NCBI GenBank assembly: GCA_001724265.1
Contig: MEDY01000091.1
Coordinates: forward strand, 1-64,000
Direction: 5' to 3'
Source of the DNA: Rhizaria sp. SCN 62-66
Lineage: Eukaryota > Rhizaria, unplaced
Length of the DNA: 64,000 nt
Shown here: one piece after another, positions 31,942 through 41,989 of the stretch
Layout of the letters: every line of letters starts with the position of its first letter
How positions within the stretch are numbered: the first letter of the stretch is position 1
Notes under the pieces: generated by a model
The model's input: the letters and a program-made list of their open reading frames with translations, nothing else
The model's database searches: none
Told to the model about the DNA's origin: nothing
Translations under genes and position numbers: made by a program

Positions 31942-32513
31942 GCGGCAGCAGCGCGCAGACTGAGACCGAGACTGAAGCCGTGGCTCAGACAAAGGCTGTG
32001 GCTGTAACCGAGACCGTGCTTGAGACTGAGATCGCTGTTCAGCTAGCGGCCACGACAAAAGCGGCAACTGGGGCACCAGGAGCGAAGAAAGCAGCGGCCA
32101 AGACAGGCAAGGTGGCCGCTGCGAGCGCTGTCCCTGGCGCCGGCATTCAAGCCAAAAAGGTCGCATCTGGTACCGCTGCTACTGCTGCTGCTGGCACTGC
32201 AAAGGCTCCTGCGAACGCGAGCGCAAGTGCCAGCGCTAAGGCAGCTGCGGCCAAGGCTGCGGCGGCGGCGGCGGCGGCGGCGGCTGCTGCGGCGGCGGCG
32301 GCAGCGGCGGCCGCGGCAGCTGAGGCGGCTGAAGCCGAGGCGGCGGCTGCGGCCGCGGCTGCTGAGGCGGAAGATGAGGCTGTCGAGGCTGTCGCCGGCG
32401 ATGATGACGGCGAGGGCGACGGTGAGGCTGAAGGTGATGAGGATGACGATGACGGCACCTGTGATGCTGATGATGCTGTTGTTGACGAAGAGGAAAATGA
32501 AGGGAATGAGTGA
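30840..32513 (+). CDS. Acidic, Ala/Gln-rich coiled-coil protein of unknown function
   Basis: ATG 30840 gives 557 aa, beginning MDDDDDLFRWFKKDIQKLPD. An acidic N-terminus is followed by a probable helical/coiled-coil segment (RLRWAAAREQELREKAAQ, about residues 85-160) and a more globular-looking stretch around residues 170-235 (SWMQTAALIPDRVKKERG, then LLIKDEMTSEPLQGHQLQ), which may be the conserved core. The rest is low complexity: KGQQ repeats, Gln/Ser/Thr-rich sequence, a Ser run (31914-31940), a 20-plus Ala run (about 32255-32320) and an Asp/Glu-rich tail. Not recognised. Composition suggests a nuclear or nucleic-acid/chromatin-associated scaffold, but that is speculation. Confidence 0.65.
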
Positions 32514-32946
32514 CGCTGTGAGTACTATGCCCAAGCACTAAAATTTATTATTTTATGAGTTTATGATCGAGTCCGCGCTCAGTCTTTCGCGTATGAATAT
32601 GGCCATATTGGCAGTCATAAAATCAACTCGTTTACTTAGTCTACAACTTTCTCGACTCCATCCAACGTGTCTATGTCATTATTGACACCAAGAACGTCGT
32701 AACTGAAAAGTAGCATAATGCTTACACGACGATCACAGATGTCGCCAGGTCACAACAACAATTTGTGGTGGTTGGTGGTCCAGACTCCTATCGAAATATC
32801 AAATCGCAGTTAGTCGCGTATTAATCGTCAAACGAGCTGTTCTTGCTATTTTGATATTGCCTGTGTTGATTTTTGTGTTAATTTGTAATAATATTTTCAT
32901 ATTTGACTTAAATCCGTCCAAAACACTTCATCTACTCCCTCACGTT
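32514..32946. other. Tandem intergenic region
   Basis: AT-rich spacer between two plus-strand genes. The last 40 nt before ATG 32947 are pyrimidine-rich (ACTTCATCTACTCCCTCACG) without an AG next to the start. No gene was identified. Confidence 0.4.
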
Positions 32947-33666
32947 ATGCAGTCGGTCCTCATGAGCAAGAACACCAACAAAGCGAGTGACGCCCCCGCT
33001 GACAAGGCCTCCCAAGCCGCGCCATTAACCGCAGCGGAAAAGCGCGAAGCTGCTGTTAATTCCCCGTTGAACTGGACGTTGAGCCCGCATAAGCACACGG
33101 TGGGGTACCTCGGTGCGGCTGGACCCGCGGTGCATCTCGCTGTTCACCCCAACGTGCACCACACAGAGTACCACTGGTACAAGACGCCGACGCGCTACGC
33201 GTTGATTAACATCACCGAGCTCGCCGAGGCCGTTCTTGCGCGCTCCGGCGTCTACGACGGGTTCCTGTTTATCTCCGCGATGCACATCACTGCGGGCATG
33301 TACATCAACGATGCCGAGATGGGGCTACTGCAGGACATATCCGCCCTGTTGACGCGGCTCGCGCCCTTCCGCGAGGGCTACAAGCACCACGGCACGGGCG
33401 AAGACAACGGCGACGCGCACCTCAAGTCGCTGCTGGTGCAGCACGAAGTGACCGTGCCGGTCACGGGCGGGCGGCTTGACTTCGGCACTTGGCAGCAGGT
33501 GTTCATGATGGAAGGCGACGGGCTGCGGAAGAAGCGGATCATGTTCAAGGCCACGGGGATCAGCACCGAGGCTGCGGAGGTTGCGCTCGCGGCCGCGGGG
33601 AAGAAGGCGGACGCGGCGGTGCAGCAGTCAGAGGCGGAGTCTGAGGAAGGTGATGGCAGCGAGTGA
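32947..33666 (+). CDS. YjbQ/UPF0047 family protein
   Basis: ATG 32947 gives 239 aa; a second in-frame ATG at 32962 is equally possible. The family is a compact beta-rich trimeric fold with conserved His/Glu/Asp residues, and some bacterial members show weak thiamine-phosphate synthase activity; the true role is unknown. Signatures seen: ISAMHITAGMYINDAEMGLL, then the hallmark HHGTGEDNGDAHLKSLLV, then VTVPVTGGRLDFGTWQQVF. The N-terminal 65 residues are an extra hydrophilic extension (Lys/Ala-rich), and the C-terminus has an Ala/Glu-rich tail beyond the domain. No introns. It converges with TAPT1. Base composition is less extreme than its neighbours. Confidence 0.9.
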   Translation: MQSVLMSKNTNKASDAPADKASQAAPLTAAEKREAAVNSPLNWTLSPHKHTVGYLGAAGPAVHLAVHPNVHHTEYHWYKTPTRYALINITELAEAVLARSGVYDGFLFISAMHITAGMYINDAEMGLLQDISALLTRLAPFREGYKHHGTGEDNGDAHLKSLLVQHEVTVPVTGGRLDFGTWQQVFMMEGDGLRKKRIMFKATGISTEAAEVALAAAGKKADAAVQQSEAESEEGDGSE

Positions 33667-34007
33667 TTGCACGTGTGTAAGATAGGAAAACATGGGTGTA
33701 CGAGCATTAGCGTATATATTGTCTGGGTGTGGGAAATGTTAACATTACACCCACACAGTCAAAACAGCCAGTCAACTTTGGGCTGACATAACAGAACGCT
33801 GTAATCACCTAGGAAAGTTATCAGCGACCCTCGCGTTCTGACCACTGGGGAGATTCGTCGACCACGACTGCGTTGCTAAAAAGTGCTACTACTAGTATCA
33901 ATAAAATAAAACATGTATTTTTGTTTTATAATTAAGTGTATACAGTATAAAATCACAAACTATATAAAGGAAATACGATTATTGACGTTAACTCGAGAGT
34001 GAGCAAG
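33667..34007. other. Convergent intergenic spacer
   Basis: AT-rich spacer shared by the 3' ends of the YjbQ and TAPT1 genes. It contains CAATAAAATAAAAC around 33898-33912 on +, a possible polyadenylation signal for the YjbQ gene. No gene is seen. Confidence 0.45.
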
Positions 34008-34427
34008 TTAGGCCGGGATGCGATTGGCGTACATGTTGAACCGCACGACGGCCTCCATCGGCACCGGCGCCTTGGCGTTGGCGTCCTTCTTGGGCGCGTT
34101 GCGCGGATCGAAGCCGCCCAGAGGGGTCACGTTGGTCAGGTTGGCGACGATCTCGCTGTCGCCAGCCGCACTCGCGCTCGCCGCATTCACGGAACTCGTA
34201 CTGGCGGTGTGGGCGCTATGACGTAGGCTCTCATCCTGTTGCTGCTGCTGCTGCTGCTGTTGCTGTTGTTGTTGTTGTTGTTGTTGCTGTTGTAGCTGCT
34301 GCTGGTAGTAGAGGAGCTCGTGCGGCGGCGAGGTGGGCGACGGCAGCGGCTGTAGCACAGCCGGGAACCCGCTCAGCGTGCGCGGCGTCGCCAGGCCGAG
34401 GCAGTAGCCAGCCCCCGCAGACGCCCC

Positions 34428-34475
<48 letters not shown>

Positions 34476-37464
34476 GTGGCCGTGGGCATGGTGACCGTGA
34501 GTCGAGCCGTTGATGCTGCTGTTGTTGCCCTCGGAAGCAAACAGAGAGGCACAGCTGTTCCCTATGTTCTGGTTACTCGCGAGGCCGGTGATGCCGTGGC
34601 TGTTCGCGCTGTTGCAGGCCGCAATGGGGGTGAAGAGCCCGTAGCCCGCCTCCAGCGCCGCCGCGCCAACCGCGGCCGCCGCGGCGGTGGCGGCCGCGGC
34701 CGCCGCCGCGGCCGGGGAAGGCGGCGCCGAGGGCGGCAGCGTAAGGGGGTGCGGGGGCATGTAAGGGCCCGGGCCGGTGTAAGCGTTGTAGGCGCCGGGG
34801 CTGACGCCGGCAGGACTGTCGCTGCCGTGGTTGCTGTGGAACGACTGCGAAAGGAGCTGGTCGAGCTGGGCGCGCAGAGACAGCAGCAAAGCGATGTGGC
34901 TCGCGCCGCTGACCTCCGCAGCTGCGACGGCGGCGGAGCCAGCACTGCTCACGTGGTAGTCCGCGTGCGCCTCGGCAGGACTGTGACCAGCGCCGGCATT
35001 GCTGCCGCTGTTGATGCTGTCGGGGGGGTTACTGTTATGGGCGCGGTTGGTGCTCTCAGCACTGGCACTGCGACTGAGGCTCGGGCCGCTGCTGCTGCTG
35101 TTGCTGCGGCTGTGGGCGGCCGCCTTGGGTTTGACGCTGGCACTGTTGATGCTGCTGTTGTTGGACGGAGGCAACGGGGGCTTCGCTGAGTTGCCTCCAT
35201 TCGCACCCGTCTTGCTCCCACTGCCTCGACCATTCGCGCTCGCGCTGTCACTGGCTCCGGGGCTGTGCCCCGCATGACTCGTGTTGGTGTTGTTGTTGGG
35301 CGCGGATAACGACCGCAGCGTGTGCTCGATCAGCGCGACGTTGTCCCAAATGCGACTGCTGCTGCTGTTGCTACTGCTGCTGCTGAGGCCCGCTGCGTAA
35401 GCACCGCCGCTGAGCCCGTTGGCGCCGGCGTTGCTGAACCCGCTAAGACTCGCGCCCAGCCCGTTGGCGGCTCTGAAGCCGCGGCCCGCAGCGCTGAGGC
35501 CGCCGCTGCTAGTGCTGGTGTGCCCAGGTGCAGCGCCAACGCCTGCGCTGGCTGCGCCCGCAAAGCTGCTTGTGGCGTTGACGGCATTCCGGTTCAGACC
35601 GGCGCTGCCGCTCGCGCTGCCGCCCGCCTTGGCGCCACTACCGCCGCCGCTCGCGTCGGCAGCGCCACCTCCTCCGCTGTTCTTGCTCGGGTTGGAGTTC
35701 GCCGCAGCGGCGTTCGCGGCAGCAGAGTCGGCGGGCGCGCCCGGGATTGGCATGTTGAGGTAGGGGTCGAAGGTGCCCTTGCCGCCGGGCACCGCGGCGG
35801 CCGAGTGACGCAGCAAGTGCCGCGCCGCGTAGCCCGAGAGGCCCACGGTCGTGGCGAACTTGAGGCAGCACAGCACCGAATAGCCTGCGAACAGAAACAA
35901 ACAAGCAAACAAGACGCAAAAATGAATAATGAGTGATGATATAAAGAATCAGCGCGTGTGACAAATGTGAATGAAGGGCATATCGTGCATTTGATCGGTA
36001 TTGTGTGGATAGCGTGCGAGCGTACCTGTGACGGGGAGGAGCACGAGCAGCGGCCAGCTGATCTGGCTCTGCGGCAGCACGCCGTAGGCGGCGATGCTGG
36101 CGCGCAGCACGACGATCGCCAGCGGCTCGGGCGCAAAGCCGAAGCGACGCGAGACGGTGTAGTGGTGCGGATGCGCGGGGTGCGCGCGGTGCAGGATCAC
36201 GTCGCGACACGCCACCGTGCGGAACTGCAGCGCAGCAGGAAAGCGAAACAACAAAGATGAGAACGTCAAAATGAAAATGAAACAACAAAAAATGCACGTG
36301 TCAAGACGAAAATACACCGTGTACCAAAGAATAACATAAATATTTTCGTATATCCGCGAGATATAGAGTGTTTTGTTTGAACTTACCGCACGGTACATGG
36401 AAGGCAGGTGGTTGAACTTGTTGACGAAGCCGTGCTTGATCCAGTCGACGAGCATCTCGGAGCCGTAGAGCATGCCCGAGAAGACGGCCACACGCGCAGC
36501 CCACGTGGTGGCCGATGAAGACAGCGCCGATGTGAGCCCGATGTGGGCCAGGTTCTGGACCGCGATTGTGGACAGCGAGGCGATGAGCCGGAAGCGTTCC
36601 ACGGCGTCGCCGACCGAGATCTGGAACAGGTTGGCGTGAAAAAAGCGCTTGAACACGAAGGACTTGAGTTCAGTGAAGTTGGTCGAGATGAGGATGATGA
36701 AGAGCGTGGACATGTCGCTGTTAACCGTGACGTTGAGCGTCACGATCTGCAGCATCGTCAGTGCCGCGTGAGCGACCGTGTACCCCGCAGCGAGCACCGC
36801 GCTGGAGACAAGCTCGGCGACGGGCGCAGCCGAGGCGGGCGCGAATGCGGTGTATGTGCTGTCGAGGATGTCGTCGCCGAGCGAGGTGAGCATCGAGTCG
36901 AAGATCTGCAGCATGTTATGAATAACGTAGAGCTTCATCAGCGACTGCGCGCGCACGTAGTGGTACAGCGTCGCCGGCGATAGGAACACGATCGTCACGA
37001 TGAGCGCGGTGAGGAAGATGGTCAGCCGAAGCAGCGGGGTGCGCGTGTGGCGCCACGCGTTCAGCGCTCTCGTGTAAGTGCCCTCGGCCATGTGAGTCCC
37101 TGGCCCACTTACACCAGCAAACGCGGTGCCATCGCTGTTGTTCTTGCTCTTGCTTCCCCCCGCTGCCACCGCGCCTCTCACTCCCGCGCAACCGAAGACG
37201 ACGGTGAGCAGTGTGAAGAGCGCGAGGACGCCGCGCATGGGCATGAGCACGAGCACCTCGAGGAAGGCGTCGAGACACACTGTCTGCCCCAGGAAGAAGA
37301 AGCGCTCCAGCTCGAAGGGCAGCACGAGGAAGGAGCGCACCCGCGCGGCCGTGCGGCCCGGCGACGGGTCCTTGTGCTGCGGCAGCGAGCAGAGATCGGG
37401 CAGCAAGAAGCGCAGCAGCGACAGCGGCGCCGCGGAGGCCGCCAGCGCGGTCGGCGTCACCGTC

Positions 37465-37495
<31 letters not shown>

Positions 37496-38837
37496 GCGGC
37501 CGCGAGTACGGCAGCGCCGACGACGCGGCTGACGACGATAGTGACAGGGAGGACAGTGAAGACGACAATGTTGATCCGGTGTGGTGCTGCTGTTGTTGTT
37601 GCTGCGGGGCGTGGAACAAGTGCTCCTTGCCGCCGCCGCCAGCCGCAGAAGCAGCAGCAGCAAGCGCAGGACTCGTGATCATATTGCAAGAGTTGGATGG
37701 GGCTGTTGTCGAATCCTCAGGTGTTGTTCCAGCGGATGCTTGCTGCGCCACAGTGGACTGACTTTGCTGTTGCTGGTGCTGCTGTTGTTGCTGCAGGACG
37801 GCGGCCTGACTTTTGTACACGGAGCCCGCCGCGTCGGCCGCAGCGGCGGAGGCGTCGGCGGCTTGGGTGGCAGCCAGCGCCGCAGCAGCGGCCGCCGCAG
37901 CGGCGAGGGGCGAGTCCGAGGCGGCGGCGGTAGAGCTGTGTGCCGCAGTCGCGACCGCGCCCGGGTTGGAGCCCGTCGCGGCTGACGACGACTGCTGAGC
38001 GCGCGCATCGTCGTCGCTGTCGCCGTCACCGTCATCGCTTGTGGTCGCCGCGTTGGCGCGCAGGAAGGGTGCGAGGACGATCGTGGTCGGCGTGCCCTCG
38101 CTGTCCATGATGGCCACGGATGAAACAGACGTGACAGCAGACGCGGCTACTGCAGACGAGGTTGACGCGGACAGGTGACTGTGGGCAGCGGTGGAGTGGC
38201 TGTGGGCGATCGCCGAGTGACTGTGGCCTAGAGAATCGGTGATATTGCGCTCGTTGTCGCCGTCTTCCTCGTCGTCCAAGTGCGTCACGTCTAAGGGGCT
38301 GATCGTGGCATCTAAGGGGGTGCCGTCGAAGTCCACAGCAGCCTCACCACGTGCTCTCGCAAGAGAGCTCCTGTTGATGTCGCAGTGCACGTTGTTGCTG
38401 AGGCTAGAGTTAGGCAGCACTGCTAGAGACGATGACGACGACGATGACAATGACAGCGAGAGCGCCGACAACGACGACGAGGACGACAACAGCAGCGACG
38501 CCGACGATGACGAGGACGAAGAGGATGAGGACGACAACAACGACGACGAAGATGACGATGACTCGAACGTCGTGCTGATGGGCGACGCGAGGGCCAGCAC
38601 GGCCTCAGTCCCCGTCAACACTGCGCCTGGGCCAATCTCGAGCTCGGGCCCGGAGTCGACGTTGGCGCCAGCGGGGCCCTCGGCGTCTGTGTCTGGCTCT
38701 GGTTCCGAGTCCTCCTCCGGCACTGCTGTGGGGGGGCTGCTTGTCGTACCAACAGCAGGCGCATTCGTGCTGCTGCTGGAGTCGGTCAATGCAGAGACAT
38801 CAACTCTTTTGCCCGCGCTGGCAAGGCTTGGCTGCAT
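34008..38837 (-). CDS. TAPT1: TAPT1 family membrane protein, 3 exons, with long low-complexity ends
   Basis: CDS is complement(join(34008..35884, 36026..36224, 36387..38837)), about 1,508 aa. Intron 36225-36386 (162 bp, GTAAGT) is phase 0 and intron 35885-36025 (141 bp, GTACGC) is phase 1, rebuilding Gly. TAPT1 proteins are multi-pass ER/ciliary-base membrane proteins, linked in animals to axial patterning and ciliogenesis and in yeast (Emp65) to ER folding. The core starts near residue 480 (FLLPDLCSLPQHKDPSPGR) with the family's LYVIHNMLQIFDSMLTSLGD, LNVTVNSDMSTLFIILISTNF, ANLFQISVGDAVERFRL and SEMLVDWIKHGFVNKFNHLP. The core is spread over all three exons. About 470 N-terminal residues (Asp/Glu/Ser tracts) and 600 C-terminal residues (Ser/Gly/Ala/Gln) are extra. 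The start is ATG 38837; the frame upstream is open but lacks an ATG. Confidence 0.88.
34221..34312 (-). repeat. CTG/TTG repeat encoding poly-Gln in TAPT1
   Basis: CTG and TTG triplets on + encode an approximately 25-residue Gln tract with few interruptions (QQQLQQQQ...) in the TAPT1 C-terminal tail. Confidence 0.85.
34429..34475 (-). repeat. GCAGAC hexanucleotide tandem repeat encoding (Ser-Ala)n
   Basis: About 7.5 tandem GCAGAC units on + encode alternating Ser-Ala in the TAPT1 tail. It is a likely variable-number repeat. Confidence 0.9.
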
Positions 38838-39533
38838 GTGGTCGTTGTGGGCTCGAGACGCCACTCACTGAGGCTCAGGCTGTGCGTGTCAGCGATCGAG
38901 AGCAAGGCAGCGACGAGGTGTAGCGACAAAGTGAGACAAGACTTAGAAAAGCGCAAGTACAAAGCCAGCGTCCGTAGATCTCAAAAGTGAGGCTTTGTGT
39001 AAGCGTCTAATAAGCGTAGTTCAATGTTGATGGGTGAGATAAGTTAATAACAGTCGCTGGACGTGATAGGTGTGCGGTGGGAGAGTAGAATGAAGGAGGG
39101 TCGGGACAGCTTGGTCAGCAGTCGACTTTGTAACACGCCAGAGAGACCAAATCAAAGCGTTAAGTCAAACAAATACAGTACCAAATATAATGTGCCAAAA
39201 TGTGTCGTATTCATTCGTGATCTTGCAATTAACGGATGATACGGCTCAGAATAGCAAAATATATGAATGACTCAGTCACTCAACTTAACGAGTTGTCGAG
39301 CTTCCCGATGTCACTTTCGCTTGGTTGAACTCTACGGAGATGGCGTAGAACTCGTTCATTTGGTCGTCAAGTCGCAAATAAACTTGATCATGGAACTTAA
39401 CCACTACCATACTACATTTTTCTAATATTATCAGAACAAAAACTTGTGTCTTACTATCCATGTACCCTACAACTTCACACTAACCTCGAAACGCTGAATC
39501 CACTCATCTTGTGCCCCCACACGCTTCTCATAG
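38838..39533. other. Divergent intergenic region, likely bidirectional promoter
   Basis: Separates TAPT1 (minus) from the cyclophilin-SYF2 gene (plus). It is AT-rich in the middle (around 39170-39430). The right end is CCCCCACACGCTTCTCATAG directly followed by ATG 39534, so the AG (39532-39533) abuts the start codon. No gene was identified. Confidence 0.45.
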
Positions 39534-41328
39534 ATGGCATCTGCTTCTTCCGCGTCGAACCCGCGCGTGTTCATGGACATTTCCATCGGCAACCGCCCCG
39601 TGGGCCGCATGGTCTTCGAGCTCTATGCCGATACGACGCCCAAGACGGCGGCCAACTTCCTCGCGCTGTGCACGGGCAGCAAGGGCACGATGCCGCACTG
39701 CCGCCAGCCGCTGCACTTCAAGAACTCCTTCTTCCACCGCGTCATCAAGGACTTCATGGCGCAGGGCGGCGACTTCACCGCGGGCAACGGCACGGGTGGC
39801 GTGTCGATCTACGGCCGCACGTTTGCGGACGAGAACTTCGTGCGCCGCCACATCGCGCGCGGCCAGCTCTCGATGGCCAACGCCGGCCCCAACACGAACG
39901 GCTCGCAGTTCTTCATCTGCTTCAAGTCTACGCCGTTCCTGAACGGCAAGCACGTCGTTTTCGGCAAGCTGGTTGAGGGCATGGGCGTGCTGGACGCGAT
40001 CGAGAGCAACCCGACGAACCGCGACGACAAGCCGCTGCGCGAGGTCAAGATCACGAACTGCGGCCAGGTCGGCGGCGCGGGCGCGCAGGACGCCGCGGCT
40101 GCCATCGCCGAGGAGAAGCTGCGCAAGGAGAAGGCGGTTAAGGCGCTCGCGGCGGCCAAGGCGGCCGAGGACGCGCGCATCAAGGAGCTGGCCGCCAAGA
40201 AGGCGCTTATGGCGGAGCAGATGGCCAAGCAGGAGCGCCTCAACAAGCTCAAGCTCATGGGCGCGCAGGAGGACTCAGAGTACGTTCATCTGCCTTACGA
40301 TAACTCACTGCAATCAATATATATTGATTCACATGCTTCTGACTGTTTCGTCTCAACAAGAAAGCTCTGGTTTCCTTGTTAAGAACGACGACACTATGGC
40401 TGGTTGTGAAGAAGGAGGCACTGAATAAGACGTTTCGTGTCTTTGTTTCAACCACGCCTACATTCTCTTGTTTTCTCTTATATTTTATCTGTGACACGAC
40501 ACATCTGTATTTTCCAATTGGCTCACAATCATATTCACTGTATATCTTTTCATCTGTCACTCTTGTTGTAGTCGCCCCGCCGCCGCGGCCAAGGCCGTGA
40601 CGCCGGTGTCTGAGCGCGAGCGCAAGCTGCTGGACCTGCAGCGGCGCATGGCGCTGGCCAAGGCCAAGAACGTTAGCGACGTGCGCGACGAGTCGCAGCG
40701 CCTCAACAACCCGAACCCCGCGGCCAAGGCCAAGGGCCGGGGCGAGGTTTTCGTCGGCGCCGACGGCGAGACGGTCGCGCACCGCAAGCCCAAGCACGCC
40801 GACGGCGACGGCGCCGGCGCCCGCGACGAGGACGACGGTGAGGTGCGCGCGCTGAGCAAGAAGTCCAAGGGCGCGGCGGGCAAGGGTGGGTCCGGCGATG
40901 AGGACGTGGCGCCCGAGCTGCGGTACCTGGACGCGACTGTGGGCGACTGCGACGACTACGCCGCCAAGGTCGCCAAGAAGCAGGCGCGCGCGGCGGCCGA
41001 GGGCTGGGCCGTGCACGCGATGGAGAACAAGTACAAGACGCACGAGAAGCGCAGCTCGAACCTGCCGCAGACCAAGAACACCAACGCGCCCGCCGGCTCG
41101 ACGAGCGCGATCAACTACAAGCCCACCGACGCGCAGCTCAACAACTTCGTGGAGGAGATCGACAAGCAGGAGAAGATCCGCATGGAGAAGCGCCGCAAGC
41201 GCCACCTGGAGGGCAAGGATGCGACCTACATCAGTGACGACAACAAGCGCTTTGCCGAGAAGGCCGCCAAGCACTACGACAAGTACACCGCGGAGGTCGC
41301 CAACGCCCTTGAGCGCGGCTCCGCGTGA
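39534..41328 (+). CDS. SYF2: Cyclophilin-SYF2 fusion protein, 2 exons
   Basis: CDS is join(39534..40279, 40572..41328), 500 aa; the 292-bp intron (GTACGT...TTGTAG) is phase 2 and rebuilds an Asp codon. Residues about 10-185 form a complete cyclophilin (peptidyl-prolyl isomerase): [16 protein letters not shown] carries the catalytic Arg, Phe, Met and Gln, followed by [18 protein letters not shown]. The cyclosporin-contacting Trp is replaced by Phe ([12 protein letters not shown]). A charged Ala/Lys/Glu helix (about 195-248) leads to residues 250-500, which match SYF2, a component of the Prp19-associated (NTC) splicing complex: [20 protein letters not shown], then [20 protein letters not shown] and [14 protein letters not shown] at the extreme C-terminus, as in SYF2. 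Exon 2 has no ATG before the SYF2 part begins, which supports one polypeptide. Presumably nuclear, in the spliceosome. Confidence 0.88.
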
Positions 41329-41421
41329 GCGCAGAGTCGAATGTGAGCATAGTTCTCAACTTTGAGAGCGCGAATTGTATTTTCTGGTAATTATTGAGTT
41401 GTTTCTTTGATATGGTGCCGT

Positions 41422-41427
41422 AATAAA
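41422..41427 (+). terminator. Candidate polyadenylation signal AATAAA of the cyclophilin-SYF2 gene
   Basis: The canonical hexamer lies 94 nt after the stop codon, in AT-rich sequence. Whether this organism uses AATAAA is unknown. Confidence 0.35.
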
Positions 41428-41538
41428 CTTAAATACAGCCTACTTAACCACTTTTTCATCATGAGTAAGCTTCCGTTTTTTTCTCCAATGCCGTCGTCAC
41501 CGTCAAGTTAGCTTGCATGATGCCAAACATGTTAAGGT

Positions 41539-41584
41539 GACACGGGAACAAATCGCATGGCAACGGATTACCATTTCCCGTGTC
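41539..41584. repeat. Inverted repeat / hairpin
   Basis: Arms GACACGGGAA (41539-41548) and TTCCCGTGTC (41575-41584) are perfectly complementary around a 26-nt loop. It is a potential stem-loop in the 3' region between two convergent genes. Confidence 0.6.
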
Positions 41585-41989
41585 CCCGTGACTCGGTCAA
41601 ACACTCTGTGCATAAAGTCACTTGTTGTCGAATGCTGGTAAGCGAAGACGCAAGCATGTACACCGTTCAGAGCAGGAGGTTCGATAAAAATGATTATGTT
41701 GCAGCAATAGAATTAACGTCTATCGAAATAAAAGGTAGTTGTATTATAAACCGGCAATCATTATGTTCACTCTATATATTACATTACGACTCTCAACTCA
41801 AGCTTTTCTTGGCTAATAAGATTACATTATAATCCATCACATGTCTCTTGAGCATACAAACATGCTTACGTACTCTCTAAGAGCACTCACCCGAGCATAT
41901 AGTCATGAATATATGTTGATTGGCACACTGAAATAATACTTACAACAAGAACATTAGCAACAACAATAACCCGCATTGCTATCACAAAA

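Larger units (their letters stand above)
41329..41989. other. Convergent intergenic region
   Basis: AT-rich spacer between the 3' ends of the cyclophilin-SYF2 and ABC transporter genes. It holds an AATAAA at 41422-41427 and a perfect 10-bp inverted repeat at 41539-41584. Short open frames here have no recognisable features. Confidence 0.45.

Noticed and set aside
41557-41832. 91-codon plus-strand ORF in the convergent spacer
   Set aside because: AT-rich, overlaps the hairpin, no domain; likely chance.
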